A stretch of DNA of 64,000 nt from Apophysomyces variabilis (lineage: Eukaryota; Mucoromycota; Mucoromycetes; Mucorales; Mucoraceae). How positions within the stretch are numbered: position 1 is the stretch's first letter; every line of letters begins with the position of its first letter. Positions 22,325 to 32,721 of this stretch are shown here, piece by piece. The notes below the pieces were generated by a model. The model was given only the letters and a program-made list of their open reading frames with translations, had not been told where the DNA came from and did no database searches. A program made the translations under genes and the position numbers. The stretch is from contig MZZL01000037.1 in NCBI GenBank assembly GCA_002749535.1, positions 171,422 to 235,421 of the forward strand. Direction: 5' to 3'.

Positions 22325-24105
22325 TTCTTTTCCCCTCTTTTTCTTCTACTTTCTTCTTTTGACGTCAACCACGTTTCTGTATTTGCAATAACAGACAACA
22401 ATGACTCTAATTCTCTCTCCAATGACATAACCAATGCAGTGCCAAGTGAACTCCCCAAAATACTCAAAACAGAGCTCTGATTTAGAAAAAAGATGCAGTA
22501 GTCGGTATTCCAAGATAACGAAAGTCACTGTTAATGGAAACACGTTATTTTTGACGGAACACATGTTATCAAAATATTCCATCAACGCTCGTTATATTGA
22601 TAATATGCATATATTATACCTTCGGTAACCATTGATCTTCTATGCATATGACAAAGAAAAGTAATATTTTTATCCCTTGACAGAATCCATTCCTTGTCAA
22701 TATCATTTGTGTAAGAGTTATGCTTAACATGAAGTACTAATGCCGTCCAAAATTTCAACCTTATTTCAAATGATTTTTTATTATCTATTAGATCCCCTTT
22801 CCATCAATCTCTTGTATAAAGCTTTTAGAGAAGTCAGAAGGTTATATGGGGTATACAATTTTTTAATGCATTTCTGTTCTTTGTTTTCCTTATTATATGC
22901 TGGACTTGTTATTGATAAACAAACAAGGGGACTTCATGTCTTATTTTAGATCGGAAATGCTTGACGACAAATTCTTGCTCTAATCCTGAAGAGATCCATG
23001 TCTTCTGGTAAGGTCCTATCTAAATAAAAGCAGAGTTCAGATTGTTGTTAGTTCAGTAACTGTCTTCTTACTTTCCTCTCTTCTGATATTCTGGCTTGCT
23101 TCTAGTTTTTAGCTCATTGTCAGATGCATGAGAGTCTTTGTTACAAACTATAGTCTAAACCCGTTAATTGTTCCTTATTATGATATAGCTAGATCCAACG
23201 AAAACAGTATTTCAAGGAAAACCTCTATTTTTTTTCAGTTATCCTCTCTTTCAAACATCGCATCCCAAAGTTTCTTTTCTCGGTTTTAAGCTTTTTTATC
23301 TTCTTTCGGTAAAAAAAAAGCTAATATACCATATATCAACGTACTTATATTTGTTGTTTATCTATTTAGCCTGCACGACCTCTGTTCCGAACCGTCACTG
23401 GCTTTTCAGTGCTCCCTACTTTTGTAGAAGTAAGTACTTTTTAATGTGTATATTTACAGAACTAAGTTTATCCTTTGTTGTGACTCACTATAAGGCCCGC
23501 CATACGCTGTATCGCCTCAAGTCCTCTGCAGTGCTACACATAACATGACCAATTCTACGCCATCATATTTTTTCTTCCACCACGACCCACCTGGCCAAGG
23601 TGCGGCGTAGGTCCCCGTCCCCACGCCTACCCTTCGGGGGTAAGAAAAGATGTCAAGGTATCCTTCCATTTACTAACCATGAACGTATTTTTTACGCTGC
23701 TCGAATGAATTTTGTGTCCACTGGAGGAACAATTTGAGGTAAGCAAACTATATTTCCCGCATAATCCATTTGCTAATGAAGCTTATTTATATCCCTCTTA
23801 GCGCAAACTTGATCCTTGCATGGACGCAAAATTTATTTAAAGTAGCGTAAAAAATTGTTCAATAAACAGTATTACTGACTTGACTTTGATAATAAATCAA
23901 TATTTTTTGCGCGCCTTTTTCTTTCTTTTTTTTTTGGCCTCCTTGGGCCAGTTCTCCATGAAAGAGATTTTTGTCCCACTTGAAATTCAAACTCATACGT
24001 TCAACGGTTGGCCAGGCTTTGGCACGATTCCCTTTTTTTTTTTTTTTGCTTTCCCCATCTCTCTCTGTGGTGTCATTTCTCTTTTCCCCGTTTTCCCTCT
24101 TTGAC
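22325..24105. other. Intergenic, 1.8 kb
   Basis: AT-rich, with homopolymer T tracts and no supported gene. It includes a GC-rich outlier at about 23581-23650 and ends in a long CT-rich tract (24030-24100) that looks like the promoter/transcription start zone of the small membrane-protein gene at 24106. Confidence 0.45.
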
Positions 24106-24405
24106 ATGGTCAACTCACACACCTCGTTGTTGATACCCAAGGATCCTCCCTCTTACGAATCACTTTATCTTACTCTACCACCCAACTCCTCTTATGCATC
24201 CGAATCCTCTCGCTCCACCTCAGCCCTACGTCGTTGTATTCGGAGGCAATCGGCTTTTCTTCAACGAGTCGCTGCCGCTGCCTTCGTAGCTGCCACCATA
24301 TCGGCAACAGTAATGTTACTTCTGTGGCAACTACAAAACCTCACTAACCCACGGAATCCGGACGATCCATGGTACGATCCTGGTGATTTTTCTGTTGCCG
24401 CCTAA
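24106..24405 (+). CDS. Small single-pass membrane protein with PPxY motif
   Basis: Single-exon frame of 99 codons right after a strongly pyrimidine-rich tract, as expected for a fungal start. Residues about 12-16 read DPPSY, a PPxY motif (binds WW domains such as those of Nedd4/Rsp5 ubiquitin ligases). A Ser-rich stretch and a basic cluster (LRRCIRRQ, about 46-53) precede a hydrophobic helix at about 59-78 (AAAFVAATISATVMLLLW). The short tail is acidic and rich in Asp and Pro. By the positive-inside rule the N-terminus with the PPxY motif should face the cytosol. No family was recognised. By analogy with yeast Rsp5 membrane adaptors (for example Tre1, Bsd2, Ear1) it may recruit a ubiquitin ligase, but this is inference. 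An arrestin-like gene with two PPxY motifs follows 2.6 kb downstream. Confidence 0.6.
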   Translation: MVNSHTSLLIPKDPPSYESLYLTLPPNSSYASESSRSTSALRRCIRRQSAFLQRVAAAAFVAATISATVMLLLWQLQNLTNPRNPDDPWYDPGDFSVAA

Positions 24406-26577
24406 AACCAGCTGTTGTTGCTACTGTTTCTCCTCCAATACCTTCTCCTTCTCCTTCGCTGTCGGTCATAATACAAAAATAAGAGAAAACAATGGAACAT
24501 GTAGATTGGGAAACTGCGTTGCCATCCTTTTTGAAGCACTTACAGCTGTACGTGCCTATTTCCCCTTCTTCTTTTTTTCCCTTTCATCTGTACATAATAC
24601 CATTCATTATTTTTCATAAAACAAAGCAAAAAATCTGGCGTGTTTGTTTTTCTGTCTTGCTTTTCAAACCATCATTGCGGTCTCAGTTCCGAACTCACCG
24701 TTTTGCTCGATTACCACTCCGCTTTCTCCCTTTTTGTTTTCCTTTTACCCTTTTCCTACTGCAAGAGCTGTGTATTAAACAATGCGAACTCAATAATTGC
24801 ATCTTGATGTTGGTTTTAGGGTGCATGAAGGATAAGATAGGGAGAAGAACATGAGATTTTTGATTGAATGTGATTACTCAATCAAGGGGAAAGAGACACT
24901 TAAAAGCCAAGCGTTTTGAGACCCGTTCTGAGAAAAACAGAGAGAGAAAGAGAAAGAAAGAAAGAGTGCAACGGAAAGACATTGCGACATCCTATTAAAA
25001 GTTAGCGGACACTGCCTTTCTTACCTACATGCACCACAATAAGGTTCGCCGTTCCATCGGAAGTCGAAACATGGCGTCTCGATTTAGTGAACAAAAATAC
25101 AGTGATATTGAATGCGACGTATCCACCAACCATGACATGAACAGATTCCCCATCAAACAAACATATGAACTTCTGCTCAAGTAATAAGATCAGAGTGAAG
25201 AAGCTTGTGCTTAATTATAGCAGTCAATGATATCCAACGTCGTCTGTTTCTCTTCCACTCTATAGCTAAGAACATAGACGCGCAATAATATTGGGACCAC
25301 GTTGTTAATATGTGTAGCCATAACAAACAGGTACACATGAAAAAGTGCGATTGACTAAAGGACGGACATTCGTACTTGTTCTGTCAATGCAGTGCCAGAA
25401 AGATGTGGAATGGTTTAGATTCGAGTAATTGTTCCCAGTGGTCTGAGTGATTGAAGAGTTGGATTGTGTATGTTTCTCAAAATCAACTTTTTGGGCGATG
25501 TGGCCAAAAAGGTCTTTTACATTGTTCGAACAGAAGGACTCTATGATTCTGTGGTCTGAGAGTCCCTGGATATTGCCAATAGGACCAGGATAAGGTTTGT
25601 CGAACCCTCCGGCGGCTTGTTTAGCGAACGAACGGTTTTCTTTTTAAGACCCAAACCCGAGATCGGCAAATATCCGTCAAAAACTTTTTCCCGGCCAATG
25701 AGGGTCATCTCAAACCATCCAGCACAAATCGGTACTCACGAAGCTTAACGGCTAACAGGAATAGCCGGTCCCACATTTTGTGGTCTTACGGATGAGATCA
25801 TACATTACCTGCACCAGGGTCACATATGCCTCGTTTGTCACCATACATGTAGTAAATGGCAGTATCAAACTATCTATCTGCAATGGCTTTGTATTGAGCT
25901 CCGCTTGGATCATTGATAACATAATCTCGGTGTATCCAGATGCGATCTCCTATCTCGTTAACATCTGTATTCTCCTTGGCATTGAGAATAAAATATAAAA
26001 CCTCGGTAGATTCTAGATCGTCTGTGAGAAGGACCTATTACGTATTTTTAGCGTCTGGTGTCTTTGATTAGAACAGAAGAAATTTGAAGAAATGAATTTT
26101 CTCTTGTCGGTGTATTTCCCGATCTCCCCTTGTTCCAGCTCTAATTTTTTTTCTTGATCCGAACACCATTCTTGCCGCAAAGACCCGAAGAGGATGATAG
26201 AACGGTTGGTGGGTATAACCTCTTCCTCACCTTCTACACCGTCCATTGCGGGGAACTACGGCTGGCGACTATGCCAAAAACAAGCAAAAGATGCAAAAAA
26301 TAGGACGATAGTTTGGGATCACACAGTGGATGTCCAATCCCCTGCGATTTCGTGTTTGACTATCCGAGACGCGCGGTCTCAAGTGCAACGGTAAAATAAA
26401 ATGTCCGTGAAGGCGCAGTGGAGAATGAGCACATCTGCGACTCCCACGCCACCTGTCAATGTTCATTATGGTTGAACAAGAAAACAAAGATCTTCTTTCG
26501 ACGACTAATTAGGAACTACAAAGTTTCCTTGTGCTAAAAATTGATCGATCCAAGAATAGATAAGGTCTGTCTTTCAC

Positions 26578-26604
26578 ATACACACAGACACACACACACA
26601 CACA
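26578..26604. repeat. (CA)n microsatellite
   Basis: Slightly interrupted CA dinucleotide run (one CAGA break) in the region upstream of the arrestin-like gene. Confidence 0.85.
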
Positions 26605-26882
26605 TGTATGAACACAGGGAGAAAAAAAGCCAAAGTCAGTTGATGAGTAAGACGCGCTTTGGGCTGTTGATGCAATTAACCACTGATATCAAGACCTTTT
26701 GTATGTAGATGCAGCCAGGACACGTGTATGTACTGTAGGAGCCAGATAATCATCGGGCAAAAGCCAAAAGGAGATTTTACTAAGCGGACATAAAACAAGG
26801 CAAAAGACGCCATTGATAGGATCATTGATAACAAAAAAAAAGTGGAAAAAAAAAATTTTCTGCCCCGATCAGCAAATCTTTG

Positions 26883-26890
26883 ATATAAAA
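26883..26890 (+). promoter_or_regulatory. TATA box candidate for the arrestin-like gene
   Basis: TGATATAAAATG includes ATATAAAA about 90 bp upstream of the chosen start at 26979, and a pyrimidine-rich stretch lies between. Position and sequence fit a core promoter; the assignment is inferred. Confidence 0.5.
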
Positions 26891-26978
26891 TGAACAGGTT
26901 CAGTCTTTGCGTTATCCCGGTTATCTTCATCATACATCACTCGCCTTATCCTCCTCGACCTACAATTCTCTCTCATCC

Positions 26979-28298
26979 ATGCCATCTACCAAAGACGATG
27001 CGACTATTCAACTTGAAATCGATCCAGCATTTGCAGGGGTCCTGCGAGGAACCGCCTATGATGAATCCGATGGCTGTTCCCTCAAAGGCAATTGTGTGGT
27101 CCAAGTTCATCGGCCGATAAAAGTACGACGTCTCCTCGTATGGTTCGAAGGCAGATGCAAGGTCAATCTCAAAACAAATGTCCATGCCTATGGTATGCCT
27201 CATACCGAAGGCTGCGAACGCCGTACCCTCTTCTCCAAAGATATCCGTTTCATTGGTGACGACGCACAGATCCACACCCTCACCCCCGGAACCTACACCT
27301 ACCCATTCGAATTCGATTTGCCTGCCAGTCTACCAGCCAGCTACCGCAGCAAGCGAGGCTACATTCGTTACAGACTTCAGGCAGGCCTCTACCGAACCCT
27401 GTTCTCCAATGACCTGGTGTGCGCCAAAGAGATTCCCTTGCGACGTTGTCTGCTCGAAAACACGACCGACGTTCTCTATGATACCATCCACGGCACGATT
27501 AACGCGCACAAGCTTCAGTACTATGCAACAGCCCCTACCATGGCCTATCGCGAAGGCGGCCTTGTGAATCTCGACCTGGGTATGCATCTTTTACGACCTG
27601 AACGTCAGACAATCAAAGCGGTGACCTGTGCGCTGCGTGAACGCGTCCAGTATCGCACGACGGATCTCCATGGTAACACTGTCCTACAGCGGACAGATGA
27701 CACGTTTCCGCTAGGCTATAGTACCTTTCATCCTTCGGCTGAACAATTGGAAAGATCCTACAACGCCATGTTCCGGCTCTGTCCGCGTGTGAACGCGGAT
27801 ACAAACTGCAAGCTGCTCAAAGTAACACATGCCCTGGTGATCAACATCATTGTGGAAGATCCTCCGGATAACAACAACAACCACAGTGACACAGCGCGGT
27901 CTGACACGGAAGAAGAACCGGAAGATATCGGTTACGAGAGCGGCAAGGATTTCGAAACCTCTTTGCCAAGTCCACCACATTCGCGTCCTACAACCCCAAC
28001 CCTTAGTCGCTCCTCCTCGTCCTCTTCCATTGCCTCCCTTCGTCTCTTTCGCCGTGCTCCTGAAGATCCTCAACGTAATATGGTCAAGAGAAAGAAAGGA
28101 GAAACTCTTTGCTCGCTCGAGTTTCCTTTGGTCGTCACTTCACGCGAACACTTTTGGGATGGCGCTATGCCTCATCCCCCTTCCTACGACACAGCAGATG
28201 CTCCCCCAAGTTACGGGCAGACCATCGAAGCATTACCCCGTGTCCCCATTTACCCATCTATAGCCACGGATACAGCTACCACTTCTACCTCATCTTAA
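26979..28298 (+). CDS. Arrestin-related trafficking adaptor (ART), PPxY-containing
   Basis: Alpha-arrestin adaptor that links plasma-membrane cargo such as nutrient transporters to a Nedd4/Rsp5-type ubiquitin ligase for endocytosis. Single exon, 439 aa from the ATG at 26979; the frame is open a little further upstream but without another ATG. The arrestin N-domain starts with ATIQLEIDPAFAGVLRG and includes the conserved L-x-P-G-x-Y-x-Y-P-F-E-F-x-L-P element near residues 105-120 (here TLTPGTYTYPFEFDLPASLP), followed by the chord SYRSKRGYIRYRLQAGLYR. The C-domain runs to about residue 310. A linker rich in Ser, Asp and Glu follows. The C-terminus carries two PPxY motifs 8 residues apart (HPPSYDTADAPPSYGQ). 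Serine-rich tracts are likely phosphosites. AATAAA at about 28462 may be the poly-A signal. Family assignment is secure; cargo is unknown. Confidence 0.9.
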   Translation: MPSTKDDATIQLEIDPAFAGVLRGTAYDESDGCSLKGNCVVQVHRPIKVRRLLVWFEGRCKVNLKTNVHAYGMPHTEGCERRTLFSKDIRFIGDDAQIHTLTPGTYTYPFEFDLPASLPASYRSKRGYIRYRLQAGLYRTLFSNDLVCAKEIPLRRCLLENTTDVLYDTIHGTINAHKLQYYATAPTMAYREGGLVNLDLGMHLLRPERQTIKAVTCALRERVQYRTTDLHGNTVLQRTDDTFPLGYSTFHPSAEQLERSYNAMFRLCPRVNADTNCKLLKVTHALVINIIVEDPPDNNNNHSDTARSDTEEEPEDIGYESGKDFETSLPSPPHSRPTTPTLSRSSSSSSIASLRLFRRAPEDPQRNMVKRKKGETLCSLEFPLVVTSREHFWDGAMPHPPSYDTADAPPSYGQTIEALPRVPIYPSIATDTATTSTSS

Positions 28299-28772
28299 TC
28301 TAATACAAGTAAACGGTTTAACAACTCATACTCATTTTCTTTTCGTTTCGTATTCGCATCTTCTACTCTAATCACCCAATTGTATATAGTTATACTTTAC
28401 CCACCATTCCCTTTTCTTTGCTATCATTGTATATAATCGTCCTATCCATCTATCCCAAAACAATAAAATTGACTGAACAGTAATCTTCCCTTTCGTCTTT
28501 GTACTATACTTTTTTCTCAATCGATTGTATCGCATTTTAACAAGCACGAATATCTCATTGATGAAAAACTTCATACTATTCTCACAGTGAGTCTATGCGC
28601 ACCGTATTTAGACTGTTGTAGCTGATATAGAAAAGAAGCAAGCTAAACATGGTCTTGTAATTGTTCATCACGATAATGTAAACTTGCATGTATTAGATTG
28701 TAGTAGAAATGTATCTAATTTACAACAAGCTTTGCGGTTCGTTCTTAAATGGATGAGGTCGATTTGAGGTTT
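28299..28772. other. Convergent intergenic region
   Basis: 474 bp between the 3' ends of the plus-strand arrestin-like gene and the minus-strand alpha-galactosidase gene. Contains AATAAA near 28462 and other AT-rich termination-like sequence; no gene. Confidence 0.55.
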
Positions 28773-31110
28773 CTATGCGTCTACAACAACCGCTAAGACT
28801 TCAGTTGCTGGTCGACCTTCCCCAGTACCATAAACTGGAATCCATTCGAATCGAGCTGGCGTCGCGTTGATCTTGATAGAAGGCGGTGTGATTCGGCTCT
28901 GATGCAGATACTCGCCAATACCCAGGTAGACCTTATGATGCCGTTTGTTATCTTTCTTGTATGTCAATTCGATGCCTCCTTCTTGCGATAAGATTAGCTG
29001 GTCAATTTCCGTGCCAGGAACAATATGGCTGGCTGAACCTAACAGGGTGATGCCAGCATTGGAAGGGGGAATATGAAGGAATGTCTTGGTTTCGTGTATT
29101 TTAAGTGTAGCAGTGGACGAAGGATGATAGAATAACTGTTCGGCTTGATCGGGTGTTGTCATGTGCATATCATTATCTGTGGCAAACAGGATATGTGTTT
29201 CTGCGTCCGAAGCGGGCAAATAGACTTTCTGCTCGGTCTCGGACAGATTGGCAATCGTAGTATAACGGCGATCGTTTGCTCGGAAATCAATGAGGAACAC
29301 ATCGGTTCTGAACTCAATCACGCTTTGTACACTAGCAATCACCTTGGGGAAAGTGGCTGCATAAAGCAAATGTTCGTCAGGACCGTATTCGGCCACATTA
29401 TCAGAACTGAACACCAGAGAACCGAGGATGTTGTTGAGGACACATAGTGTGTATCGTTCATCTGGCTTCAGCTTGTTCTTCTTATTTCTTAAGATCATCA
29501 CATCCGGATCGTTACCAAACATACGGTCAGACATTGGCCATCGCACCAATGTTGATACAAGTGAATTAGCAGTGGAGACTCTTTCACGAACATGCAACAA
29601 CTTCAACTTGGTATCTACGTGAAACAACCGGTCATTACCTATCCTCACGAGTACCTTTTCCACGCTTTTTTCTTTACCTTCCCACCATGGTGCCACATCA
29701 GATCCAATACGGCAATAATCAACCTTACGCCAGGCAGACGCCAATGGTACACCGCAACCCAGAATCAACTTGGTTGGTCCAACCAATTCGCGGATTAATA
29801 CCATCGCATCCCACATGATCTCTCCTCGTGATTTACCAAGGCGAGGAATCATGGCCGCTGCAAAACAGAAGTCAAGCTTCAGCATATCAAAGCCCCAAGC
29901 CTGAAGAACAGTATCGAACACGTTTTTGAGATATTCTCGGGCCTCAGGGTGATACATGTCTAATGCGTAGAATCCACCCCAGTTCGGTCCTGCAACAACA
30001 GGTTTGCCTTGCTGGTCCTTGATAAGCCAGTCCGGGTGCTCCTTGGCCAGCTGACTGGTAAATCCCACCGCATAAGGTGCCAACCACAGACCAGCCATAA
30101 AGCCCGCCTCCTTGATCCTACTGGCCACAGCCTTCATACCACTTGGGAATTTATTGTTGATCGACAGCCAATCGCCGATCGCGGTCTGGAACCCGTCATC
30201 GATCTGGAAAATGTTGATGGGGTAACCGTGTTTCTGCAAAGCGTCCACATTTTGAAGCACAATATCTTCGCTAACATCTCCATAATAGTTATACCAAGAA
30301 GTCCAGCCATTGACATGACGGAGACTGTTCTTGTCTCCCTTAAGCGCTCTTTTATCCTCGAAAAAGCTGGCATAAATATCCCAAGCCTCGCCTTCCTTTG
30401 TCGTTTCAACCATGAGGACCGCGAACGACAGAACCTGATCTGTGGCCAACTGCTTGCCAAGGACATCTTTGTAGATGGAAAACGTATTGGTGTTGTAGTC
30501 ACCTTTGAAATAAGTGTAACCCACATCCTCCGACAGCGAACCAAAAAAGTGGATCCTGTTTTTGACATCTCGAAAGTGTGTGTAACTGCTCGAATGGATC
30601 TGTCCCTTTTCACCGGAATGCTCAAAGAAGTCATAATCACTTATAAAAACGAACAGAAAAAGAAGAAAAAGAAAATAAAAATTAGTTTAACCATGGTTAT
30701 TTGTTACTCTCCTTTCGCTTCCTTGCTTACCCTTGGAGATTGAATTGCGTATACCATGCCACGGTTGAACGGATGGCAGGAATGCGAGAATTATGTTCCA
30801 TCTCTCGTGCCTGACTCCAGCTCTGGAAACCGTTGGCAAGCATTCGTTGACCTGTCAACGGCGTGGAATACTTCGCCTCGAAGTGAACCAGCTCGAGTGG
30901 TTTGAGTGCATGGATTTGTAGGTTAAGGATGTGACCTGTCTTCTCACTGTGCAGATCCGCACTGGAGGTAATCTTCAACGCGTCATTCGCATAACCTTGT
31001 TGAGGCCAAACGAGCAAATCGGTCAAGCGTACGACGTCTTTGCCCGCTAGTTGGTAGGAAATATCAATACGTGCAACAGCGGTTTTGAAGGATGATGGCG
31101 AGAGACTCAT
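28773..31110 (-). CDS. Alpha-galactosidase-type glycoside hydrolase (GH36-like)
   Basis: Clan GH-D glycoside hydrolase that should cleave terminal alpha-galactosyl residues from oligosaccharides such as raffinose or melibiose. Two exons on the minus strand: 30731-31110 and 28773-30639; 2,247 nt, 748 aa. The N-terminal part (to about 240) is a beta-sandwich region. The catalytic barrel opens with the conserved GWTSWYNYYGDVSE and contains IFQIDDGFQTAIGDW, WGFDMLKLDFCFAAAM with the expected nucleophile Asp in LKLDF, and CRIGSDVAPWW with the expected acid/base Asp in GSDV. No signal peptide is seen (starts MSLSPSSFKTA), so it is predicted to be intracellular, unlike secreted GH27 enzymes. Both catalytic carboxylates are present, so it is likely active. 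It could also act on related galactosides; substrate is not determined. Confidence 0.88.
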
Positions 31111-31237
31111 TTGAAAGGGAAAAAGAAAAGCAGATAGACCAAACTCAAAGACGACTCAAGGAAATCAAAGAAAGCGGGAAAGAATGAACCAACGTAACAC
31201 ACGAGAAACAAAGCAGCTTTTTCCTTTTTATGTATTT

Positions 31238-32214
31238 TTAAAACGCCTTCTTCTTTTTCTGCTCATCGACACTCAGATTGCCCGGGCCAACGGACACCAG
31301 TAACAGGAACCCGCCCATAACACTTAGTGTTTGAAAGAAATCATATCTTAAAAAATCCCGTGTATTATCCGTATGTTGCGTCGACCACCAGTCGTTTGTC
31401 GATAGGTTGACGAGGGATAAAAAAGACAGCAAAATGGCTGCAGAACTTCTTGCATGGAGACCAACTGTCACCGTCGTGCATGCAGCAAAGCCCAGGAACG
31501 TCATTCCGAGCCGTATCCATGTCCATTCGCCATTGAAAAGAAACCCGATGAACAATAGTATCAGCAGCACGCGACCTGCAAGCTGTGCATATTGATGACG
31601 GTTATTCTCCGATAACTGTGGTAGTGAGCCAAACATAGATCGTGTCTGACGCCGAACCATATTCTCTGACAAGCACATCAGCAGACCTCCCATTATGGAA
31701 AGGATTCGCAAGAAAAATAGCTATGGAAAAAAGAAAAAGGAACACACTTAATTTTGCGCTTTGCTTCCGTGACAACCACAAACCATGTCAAATATTAAAC
31801 TGTAAGCGATTCCTTGTACTAGGATAATCATGCGTAGAATCGCGACAGAAAGGCTGACGTACCGTCGCAACAGGATACATGTTGACAACAGCAGCATAGC
31901 CTAAATCAAGCGAGAAATAAAAAAAAAAGAATTGAATCACTGCTTTTGCTCTTCCTGGTTTCTGTCTTTCTAGTATCTTGTCCCTGCCGAAGACTTACTG
32001 TGACATTGACTGCGAGAAACAGCGTTGCCAATGGGGTCGGGAAATGGCGTTTCATTACCAGATAAATGTGTTGATCAGACCATTGCCATAGAATCCGTAA
32101 GGCATCTTCGTAAAACGTGGCAACTAACAGACATTGGCCAATACCGACCAAATGAGGTCTGAATTGTGTGTCGACCGTATCTGCCACATGATCAAAGTTG
32201 GTCTTTAAGGACAT
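31238..32214 (-). CDS. ER cargo receptor, SURF4/Erv29 family
   Basis: Multi-pass membrane protein that packs soluble secretory cargo into COPII vesicles leaving the ER. Three exons on the minus strand: 31999-32214, 31784-31900, 31238-31720; 816 nt, 271 aa, which matches the usual SURF4 length. Conserved features: FYEDALRILWQWSDQHIYL in the first luminal/TM region, FFLRILSIMGGLLMCLSEN in the middle, the QYAQLAGRVLLILLFIGFLF helix, and FLRYDFFQTLSVMGGFLLLVSVGPGNLSVDEQ near the end. The C-terminus KKKKAF puts lysines at -3 and -4, a dilysine COPI retrieval signal. Exon 2 runs through a tempting internal GGTACGT that must be coding to keep the conserved region. Subcellular site: ER-Golgi. Its 5' end lies 507 bp from the GATA gene's stop; both are on the same strand. 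Confidence 0.9.
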
Positions 32215-32721
32215 GGTGGGACAAAAATTCGAACAAAAAGACGGCGGGGGAAAAAGGATATCGCGCCATCTTTTATTTTTTTTTGCTTTGTTTCTCTTAC
32301 CATTGTCATATCCATCCCTAAGTGAGCGCAAAGCAACTGAGTGCCGCCAACTTAATATCAACAGGCCATTGCTTAGAACCTTTTCCATGAATATCATATT
32401 TGCTCAATTCCCATTGAAAGATGCTGCAAACTCGTTGGCTAAAGCGATACAATTTTGTTTCCTTATATCACACATTGGCAAGGAAGACTGTGATATAACC
32501 AAGTTGTTATTTTAACCAGGCATTGAAAGAAAAAAAGAGATACAATTCACAAATAGAAAGAAAAAACAGAAAAAAAAGACGTGAATTAAGGATACAGGTG
32601 GGGGATGGGAAATTGTAAGAGAAAACAAAACTATGCCGCATTACAAGAGGGTTGTTGTGTGTATAAAAATGAGAAAAGGCCAGGCCAAGGAAGAATACAG
32701 TATAGAAAAAGAAAAAAAGAT
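32215..32721. other. Intergenic, promoter side of the SURF4-like gene
   Basis: 507 bp between the GATA gene stop codon and the SURF4-like start (both minus strand). AT-rich with purine-biased tracts on the plus strand (pyrimidine-rich on the transcribed side). No gene. Confidence 0.5.

Larger units (their letters stand above)
24406..26978. other. Intergenic, 2.6 kb, possible eroded coding traces
   Basis: A CT-rich tract and an ATG in good context at 24492 open a frame (METHVDW-like start: Met-Glu-His-Val-Asp-Trp) whose exon could end at a GTACGT donor near 24549, but no convincing next exon was found. Minus-strand sequence at about 25400-26000 can be read as protein-like stretches only with several stops and frame changes, suggesting an eroded gene or element. 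Purine-rich GA repeats lie at about 24935-24970 and a CA repeat at 26578-26604. Neither strand supports a full gene model. Confidence 0.4.

Noticed and set aside
24492..24854. 120-codon plus-strand frame in good start context
   Set aside because: After about 19 codons a GTACGT donor follows and the rest is T-rich, low-complexity sequence; no next exon could be assigned, so it was left as a possible first exon only.
31850..31870. Splice donor GGTACGT in the SURF4-like gene
   Set aside because: Using it would delete a conserved membrane segment and break the phase; reading through keeps the family length of about 270 aa.
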